DNA of 64,000 nt, taken from assembly GCA_017503785.1 (NCBI GenBank), contig JAFVSK010000006.1:62001-126000 (forward strand). The letters are read 5' to 3'. This stretch comes from Clostridia bacterium. Lineage in GTDB: Bacteria; Bacillota; Clostridia; Oscillospirales; Acutalibacteraceae. The stretch's first letter is position 1. Every line of letters begins with the position of its first letter. The position numbers were made by a program, and so were the translations under genes. The notes beneath the pieces were generated by a model, which had not been told where the DNA came from, ran no database searches, and saw only the letters and a program-made list of their open reading frames with translations. Positions 59,362 to 64,000 of this stretch are shown here, one piece after another.

Positions 59362-59772
59362 TCAACGACGGCTGTCCAAATAATCCTGTAAAATAATGGT
59401 GGCCGACACGGTATCCACCACCGCCTTGCGCTTCTTGCCGCGCACGTTGGTTTGATTTAATACGCTGTGTGCCGACACGGTGGTAAGGCGTTCGTCGCGC
59501 AGCACCACCGGCAGGCCGCTGCGCTCACGCAACGCTTCGGCAAACGCCTCGGCGCGATGAGCACTTTCGCCGCAGCTGCCGTCCATGTTTCGAGGATGCC
59601 CCACCACGATCTCGCGAGCACCCTCACGCGCGGCGATCGCCGCGATCTCACCGCACAGCAGCTCCGTATCGGGCTGGGTAACCGTTCCCACAGGGGAAGC
59701 CAGCAGCTCCAGCTCGTCGCAAACGGCAACACCCGTGCGCTGAAGGCCCAGGTCGACCGCTAAAATTTTCAT
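59362..59772 (-). CDS. ruvX: Holliday junction resolvase-like RuvX (YqgF)
   Basis: 136 residues, RNase H fold: ILAVDLGLQRTGVAVCDE with the first catalytic Asp, IVVGHPRNMDGS, and LRDERLTTVSAH. The family acts in 16S rRNA 5' maturation and was predicted as a resolvase. ATG 59772 is preferred to GTG 59781, which precedes the ribosome-binding region. First gene of the run ruvX-DUF3343-desulfurase-cdaA-cdaR. Confidence 0.93.
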   Translation of the reverse strand: MKILAVDLGLQRTGVAVCDELELLASPVGTVTQPDTELLCGEIAAIAAREGAREIVVGHPRNMDGSCGESAHRAEAFAEALRERSGLPVVLRDERLTTVSAHSVLNQTNVRGKKRKAVVDTVSATIILQDYLDSRR

Positions 59773-59805
59773 AGGAAACACCGCCTCTTTGCTTTGTTCA
59801 CTTTC

Positions 59806-59834
59806 ATTTTACCACACTCTCGCCCGCCTTGCAA
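59806..59834 (-). promoter_or_regulatory. Promoter of ruvX
   Basis: TTGCAA (59834-59829), 17 bp, TAAAAT (59811-59806). Confidence 0.6.
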
Positions 59835-59941
59835 ATGCTTTTGGAAATTCGCTGACCGAATTTACAAAACCTTCATATTTTTTCGTAAAACGCGTTTTTG
59901 GAGTGAATATCAAGAAATTTTGAAGTTTTTGCGCAAACCTC

Positions 59942-59970
59942 TTGCAATCCGTCGTTTGCTTTGCTATAAT
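59942..59970 (+). promoter_or_regulatory. Promoter of gdhA
   Basis: TTGCAA (59942-59947), 17 bp, TATAAT (59965-59970), 20 bp before AAAGGAG. Confidence 0.8.
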
Positions 59971-60003
59971 AAAGTGCAATCTTTTTTAAAGGAGTAATGG
60001 TTT

Positions 60004-61344
60004 ATGTCCTACGTTGAATCCGTTATGGAATCCGTCATCAAAAACAACCCCGGCGAGCCGGAATTTCACCAGGCTGTAAAAGAAGTTCTGGAGTCTCTGG
60101 CTCCCGTCGTTGCACAGCATCCGGAGTACGAGGCTGCCGGCCTGCTGGAGCGCATTGTTGAGCCCGAGCGCGTTATTATGTTCCGCGTTTCCTGGACTGA
60201 CGATGCCGGCAAGGTGCAGGTCAACCGCGGCTACCGCGTGCAGTTTAACAGCGCCATCGGCCCCTACAAGGGCGGCCTGCGCTTCCATCCCTCGGTAAAC
60301 TTGAGCATCATCAAGTTCCTGGGCTTCGAGCAAACGTTTAAGAACTCCCTCACCGGCCTGCCCATCGGCGGCGGCAAGGGCGGCTCCGATTTCGACCCCC
60401 GCGGTAAGAGCGACGCCGAGATCATGCGTTTCTGCCAGGCCTTCATGACCGAACTGTCCCGCCACATCGGCTCGCACGTTGACGTTCCCGCCGGCGATAT
60501 CGGCGTGGGCGGCCGCGAGATCGGCTATCTGTTCGGCCAGTACAAGCGCATTAAGAACAACTTCGAAAACGCTGTCCTCACCGGTAAGGGTATCCCCTAC
60601 GGCGGCAGCCTCATCCGTCCCGAAGCCACCGGCTACGGTGCTGTGTATTTCTGCGAAGAAATGCTCAAAGACTTCGGCGAGGATATCAAGGGCAAGACTT
60701 TTGCGGTGTCCGGCTTCGGTAACGTGGCTTGGGGTGCCGTGCTGAAGATCAACCACCTGGGCGGTAAGGTGCTCACCATCTCCGGCCCCGACGGTTACGT
60801 GTACGATAAAGACGGCATCACCGAAGAAAAGGCCGCCTACATGCTCACCATGCGTTCTTCTGGTCGCGACAAGGTGCAGGATTACGCCGACAAGTTCGGT
60901 GTGGAATTCCACGCCGGCGAGAAGCCGTGGGGCGTCAAGGTCGACGTGTGCCTGCCCTGCGCTACGCAGAACGAGGTTCGCATCGAGGATGCGAAGAAGA
61001 TGGTCGCCAACGGCCTGAAGTACTACGTGGAAGTGGCCAACATGCCCACCACCGCCGATGCCGTGGAATACCTGAAAGAGAACGGCGTTATCGTGGCTCC
61101 CTCCAAGGCGGTCAACGCCGGTGGCGTGGCCGTGTCGGCTCTGGAAATGAGCCAGAACAGCCTGCGTATGTCCTGGAGCGCCGAAGAGGTCGACGAGAAG
61201 CTGCACACCATCATGGTGAACATCTACAAGAACCTGTCCGACGCCGCCAAGGCCTACGGCATGGAAGGCAACCTGATCGCCGGTGCGAACATCGCCGGCT
61301 TCCAGAAGGTCGCCGATGCCATGATGGCTCAGGGTATCGTCTAA
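60004..61344 (+). CDS. gdhA: NADP-type glutamate dehydrogenase
   Basis: 446 residues, the hexameric class I form. The glutamate/2-oxoglutarate site is KGGLRFHPSVNLSIIKFLGFEQ (position about 92) and GLPIGGGKGGSDFDP with the catalytic Lys; the nucleotide-binding motif is VSGFGNVAWGA. Strong optimal codon use and a near-consensus promoter suggest high expression. It fixes ammonia onto 2-oxoglutarate. With NfnAB supplying NADPH and an apparently ammonia-fed carbamoyl-phosphate synthase, it fits an ammonia-based nitrogen economy. Confidence 0.97.
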   Translation: MSYVESVMESVIKNNPGEPEFHQAVKEVLESLAPVVAQHPEYEAAGLLERIVEPERVIMFRVSWTDDAGKVQVNRGYRVQFNSAIGPYKGGLRFHPSVNLSIIKFLGFEQTFKNSLTGLPIGGGKGGSDFDPRGKSDAEIMRFCQAFMTELSRHIGSHVDVPAGDIGVGGREIGYLFGQYKRIKNNFENAVLTGKGIPYGGSLIRPEATGYGAVYFCEEMLKDFGEDIKGKTFAVSGFGNVAWGAVLKINHLGGKVLTISGPDGYVYDKDGITEEKAAYMLTMRSSGRDKVQDYADKFGVEFHAGEKPWGVKVDVCLPCATQNEVRIEDAKKMVANGLKYYVEVANMPTTADAVEYLKENGVIVAPSKAVNAGGVAVSALEMSQNSLRMSWSAEEVDEKLHTIMVNIYKNLSDAAKAYGMEGNLIAGANIAGFQKVADAMMAQGIV

Positions 61345-61355
61345 TCCCAAACACC

Positions 61356-61394
61356 AAAGAACCGACAAGCGGTTTGCTTGTCGGTTCTTTTTTT
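61356..61394. terminator. Bidirectional terminator between gdhA and malG
   Basis: AAAGAACCGACAAGC / GCTTGTCGGTTCTTT, a 15-bp perfect stem with loop GGTTT and T7. Confidence 0.92.
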
Positions 61395-62247
61395 ATCCCT
61401 TTACCGCACCGCCGGTAACTCCTTCCACGTAATACCGCTGCAGGCTCAAAAACAGCAGTGTTACCGGCACCGCCACCACCACGGCACCGGCGCAAAAGCG
61501 CGTGAAGTATTGGTACAGATTTTCCCGCGTGAGCATTTGATAAAGTCCCAACGCCACGGTGTAATTTTCGTAATTGTCTTTCATGATCACACTCACGAAA
61601 ATAAAATCCGCAAACGGCGCAATGAAGGAAATGAGCGCCGTATACACCACGATAGGGCCCGACATGGGCAGCGTGATCTTCCAGAAAATATCGTTGCGGG
61701 TGGCACCGTCGATGGTGGCCGCCTCGTCCAGCGCGCGGGGCAGCGTGTCGAAAAAGCCCTTGGCAATAAAGTAGCCAAGACACGAGGCCGAGGAATACAC
61801 CAACACAAGCGCAGCCAACGACTGATCCAGCCCCACCAGCTTGAGCAGATGGTACACCGCGATCATCGCCATAAACCCGGGAAACATACCGAGAATGAGG
61901 CCGACGTTCATCAGCGGCCGCCGCGCCTTAAAGCGCAGGCGGCTGAAGCAATAGCTGATCATCAAAATCATTACCGTGCTGAGCACACAGCTGCACACTG
62001 CCACCAACAGCGTGTTTAACAGCCACCGCGGATACGGAAACAACCCCGTATCGGTGAACAGCCCCACGTAGTTTTGCAGCGTGTACGACTGCGGCATCAG
62101 ATACGGCGTGTACGCCCCCGGCTCGGCACGGAAGGATTGGATAATAAGATACGCAATGGGCAGCAGCCACAGCACCGCCAGCACGGTAAGCACCGTGTAT
62201 ATGGCAGCGTTGGCCAGCCGCTTGCGTGCCGTATAACTGCGGATCAT
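61393..62247 (-). CDS. Maltose-type sugar ABC transporter permease (MalG-like)
   Basis: 284 residues, six membrane helices. The EAA loop for the ATPase reads LPRALDEAATIDGATRNDIF and KITLP. It pairs with the MalF-like permease, overlapping it by ATGA, to form the channel of a carbohydrate ABC importer. GGAGGAG before the ATG. No ATPase gene is in the window; in Firmicutes a shared MsmX-type ATPase often serves such systems. Confidence 0.93.
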   Translation of the reverse strand: MIRSYTARKRLANAAIYTVLTVLAVLWLLPIAYLIIQSFRAEPGAYTPYLMPQSYTLQNYVGLFTDTGLFPYPRWLLNTLLVAVCSCVLSTVMILMISYCFSRLRFKARRPLMNVGLILGMFPGFMAMIAVYHLLKLVGLDQSLAALVLVYSSASCLGYFIAKGFFDTLPRALDEAATIDGATRNDIFWKITLPMSGPIVVYTALISFIAPFADFIFVSVIMKDNYENYTVALGLYQMLTRENLYQYFTRFCAGAVVVAVPVTLLFLSLQRYYVEGVTGGAVKG

Positions 62248-63707
62248 TGAAACTCCTCCTCCTTTTTCGACGAAGCCGAGGAATTGTACACCAACAGTGA
62301 AGCCAGCGCCGTGATCACAAACACGATCACGCCGATCACCGCCGCCAAATTGTAGTTTTGCTCATCGACGGTCTGCTTGTACAGCCACGTTACCAACAGA
62401 TCGGTCTTGCCCGCCTTGTAATACTCCAGCGTGAGCGGGCCGCCGCGCGTGAGCAGGTAGATCACGTTGAAGTTATTGATATTGTTCACAAACTGCGTAA
62501 TGAGATACGGCGTGGTAACAAACAGCATATACGGCAGCGTAATGCGAAAGAACATACGCACCGGCCCCGCACCGTCAATGCGGGCGCTTTCGTACATATC
62601 GGCAGGGATATTCATTAAAATGCCCGAGGTAATGAGCATGGTATACGGAATACCCACCCACATATTCACCAGTATCACCGTAAATTTAGCCCACGTTCCG
62701 TTGGTGAGAAACGGGATCCGCTCGGTGATCCAACCCAGCTCCTGCAACGCCACGTTCAACGCGCCCTCGTCGGCCAAGATCTGCGACATGAGCATCAAGC
62801 TGACAAACTGCGGCACCGCAATAGTAATGATAAACACCGTTCGCCACAGCTTTTTAAAGCGGATCCCCTTTTTGTTTATCATCAGCGCCAAGATCATGCC
62901 GAACAGGTAGTTGGTAAAGGTGGCAAACACCGCCCAGATCAACGTCCACAGCAAGAGATTTAGGAAGGTGTAGCCCAACTGCGCATTGCCGCCTAAAATA
63001 TTGGCAAAATTATCAAACCCCACCCACGTGAACAGGTTGCCGGGCGGCTGGTGTGTTTTGTCAAAATTGGTAAACGCAATGAGCACCATAAAGATGAGGG
63101 GCAGCAGCGTAAACAACAGCACCAGCAGCACGGGCGGTGTGAGCAGTGTAACGTGATAGCGGCTGTCCAGGAGCGAGCGAAGATCCTCCCGAAAGGTGGG
63201 CAGCCTCTTTCCTGCCTCGGTCAACCGTTGAGCCCGCCATGCCGCGCGCAGGCTGTGAAAATACAGCGCCGTTATCAGCAAGGAAAGTATCACCGACAAC
63301 ACGCCGAACAGCAAAATCTGCATAGAGTTGTCGCCCTGCGTGTAAATATAGATCCCCTGCGCCTCGTCGAACACCTGCGTTTGCGTTACCGTGCCCAACG
63401 TGCCCAGCTTTTTCAAATACTGCCAGCCGAACAGCCACATATAGGCATGGAAGCCCACTTGGGATGCAAAATACAGCAGGCCGCGCACCCATTGTCCGCG
63501 CAGCGCCGAGCCGGCGCCCATCACCAAAAACGTCAGGCGCGTGCGGGCATCTCCTTTCACGGCAGCGCGTACCACGCCTGCCGCCTGCCGTCCAAGCCAG
63601 CGCATGGCCGCACGCACACCGTTCACGGCATTACGCCATACCGTGCGGAGGGCTGCCGCCGGTCGTCGGCGTGGCGGTTGTAAATTCGTAAGATCCTGAT
63701 ACCCCAT
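62244..63707 (-). CDS. Maltose-type sugar ABC transporter permease (MalF-like)
   Basis: 487 residues, long for the family because of an N-terminal extension with a basic region (about 1-60) and two extra hydrophobic segments before the core. The EAA loop is IPADMYESARIDGAGPVRMF with ITLPYML. Homologues with this extension are the MalF/GanP-type permeases for maltodextrins or galacto-oligosaccharides; the galactokinase elsewhere in the window makes either plausible. GGTGGGG lies before the ATG, 18 bases after the binding-protein stop. Confidence 0.93.
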   Translation of the reverse strand: MGYQDLTNLQPPRRRPAAALRTVWRNAVNGVRAAMRWLGRQAAGVVRAAVKGDARTRLTFLVMGAGSALRGQWVRGLLYFASQVGFHAYMWLFGWQYLKKLGTLGTVTQTQVFDEAQGIYIYTQGDNSMQILLFGVLSVILSLLITALYFHSLRAAWRAQRLTEAGKRLPTFREDLRSLLDSRYHVTLLTPPVLLVLLFTLLPLIFMVLIAFTNFDKTHQPPGNLFTWVGFDNFANILGGNAQLGYTFLNLLLWTLIWAVFATFTNYLFGMILALMINKKGIRFKKLWRTVFIITIAVPQFVSLMLMSQILADEGALNVALQELGWITERIPFLTNGTWAKFTVILVNMWVGIPYTMLITSGILMNIPADMYESARIDGAGPVRMFFRITLPYMLFVTTPYLITQFVNNINNFNVIYLLTRGGPLTLEYYKAGKTDLLVTWLYKQTVDEQNYNLAAVIGVIVFVITALASLLVYNSSASSKKEEEFQ

Positions 63708-63725
63708 AGCAGCCCCACCTCATCG

Positions 63726-64000
63726 TTATCCCGTGATCTGCGACACCATCGTATCCAACAGTTGCTTTACCGTTTTACTTGTATCCTTAGTTTCCATGGC
63801 CGTGCCAAACGCCTCCAGCGGATTCCACGTGGAATTCAGCACCGCAGCTTGGCTCACGCCAAATTCGTTTTGCATGGCAAGCGCCGACAGTGCCACGTTC
63901 TGTTTCACCTCGTCGCTGGCCGCCGCCTTTTTGTTTGAGGGGCCCATCGCCCGCGTTTTAAAGCGCAACAGCTGATTTTCTTCGTTGGTGAGATACTCGG
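63726..64000 (-). CDS. Sugar ABC transporter substrate-binding protein, C-terminal end only
   Basis: The last 90 or so residues of a MalE-type lipoprotein; the gene continues past the right edge. EYLTNEENQLLRFKTR and AALNS-like QAAVLNSTWNPLEAFGTAM match the C-terminal lobe of maltose-binding proteins, and TVKQLLDTMVSQITG ends it like other MalE proteins. Gene order E-F-G is the usual one. Confidence 0.82.
   Translation of the reverse strand, partial: EYLTNEENQLLRFKTRAMGPSNKKAAASDEVKQNVALSALAMQNEFGVSQAAVLNSTWNPLEAFGTAMETKDTSKTVKQLLDTMVSQITG

Noticed and set aside
1-64000. CRISPR arrays, prophage, integrons, toxin-antitoxin or restriction genes
   Set aside because: I looked for regularly spaced repeats, phage structural or integrase genes and paired small genes and saw none; nearly all coding space is metabolic, sporulation or envelope related.

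Overview
This 64-kb window reads as chromosome of an anaerobic, endospore-forming member of the class Clostridia with fairly high GC, probably a gut Oscillospiraceae/Ruminococcaceae-type bacterium (inference). The basis is a pro-sigma-E/SpoIIGA pair, a cotJABC spore-coat operon, an alaS T-box leader, the electron-bifurcating NfnAB pair, ThyX instead of ThyA, and CdaA/CdaR. The sequence is gene-dense, with many 1-10 nt overlaps and strong intrinsic terminators. I see no phage, insertion sequence with a transposase, CRISPR array, rRNA gene or intact tRNA gene.

Layout. 1-2.5 kb: a secreted carbohydrate-binding/Ig-like protein (cut by the window edge), divergent from an AraC-type regulator that carries a related module at its N terminus. 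2.5-5.7 kb: spoIIGA-sigE, then lemA and a TPM-domain protein. 5.7-9 kb: AraC regulator divergent from galactokinase, zinc-ribbon protein, SigH-like sigma factor. 9.2-14.3 kb: trkA-trkH-nfnA-nfnB. 14.4-17.2 kb: PAP2 phosphatase, low-molecular-weight tyrosine phosphatase, MFS transporter. 17.2-21.4 kb: alaS with T-box, HIT protein, exonuclease. 21.4-29.8 kb: a long minus-strand run thyX-tmk-DUF2156-GNAT-DJ1-folate ligase-mltG-U32-PBP. 30.0-33.6 kb: a VTT membrane protein, a 560-bp non-coding stretch, and a radical-SAM/HAD fusion. 33.7-46.8 kb: argG-argH-argC-argJ-argB-argD-argF-carA-carB/dapF. 46.8-52.6 kb: a membrane protein and a sugar-acid-type catabolic operon divergent from a ROK regulator. 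52.6-59.8 kb: cotJABC, a GH16-type secreted protein, cdaA-cdaR, a cysteine-desulfurase-like enzyme with a DUF3343 partner, and ruvX. 60.0-64 kb: gdhA and a maltose-type ABC transporter (malE end, malF, malG).

How it works together. The arg cluster encodes the steps from glutamate to arginine, including acetyl recycling by ArgJ, plus carbamoyl phosphate synthesis. It sits behind a consensus promoter flanked by ARG-box-like palindromes. Two oddities stand out. CarA has lost all three residues of the glutaminase triad (Cys to Gly, His to Asp, Glu to Asn). CarB is fused in frame to a complete diaminopimelate epimerase. With gdhA and nfnAB in the same window, this suggests (inference) carbamoyl phosphate made from free ammonia and a cell that assimilates ammonia directly.

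Other unusual items are the AraC regulator with a carbohydrate-binding-like sensor, the radical-SAM/HAD fusion, a 128-bp insertion with a 14-bp flanking duplication between a stop codon and its terminator, a covarying dispersed palindrome, a terminator hairpin holding the next gene's ribosome-binding site, and a patch of helically phased TGTGRA repeats resembling DnaA boxes.
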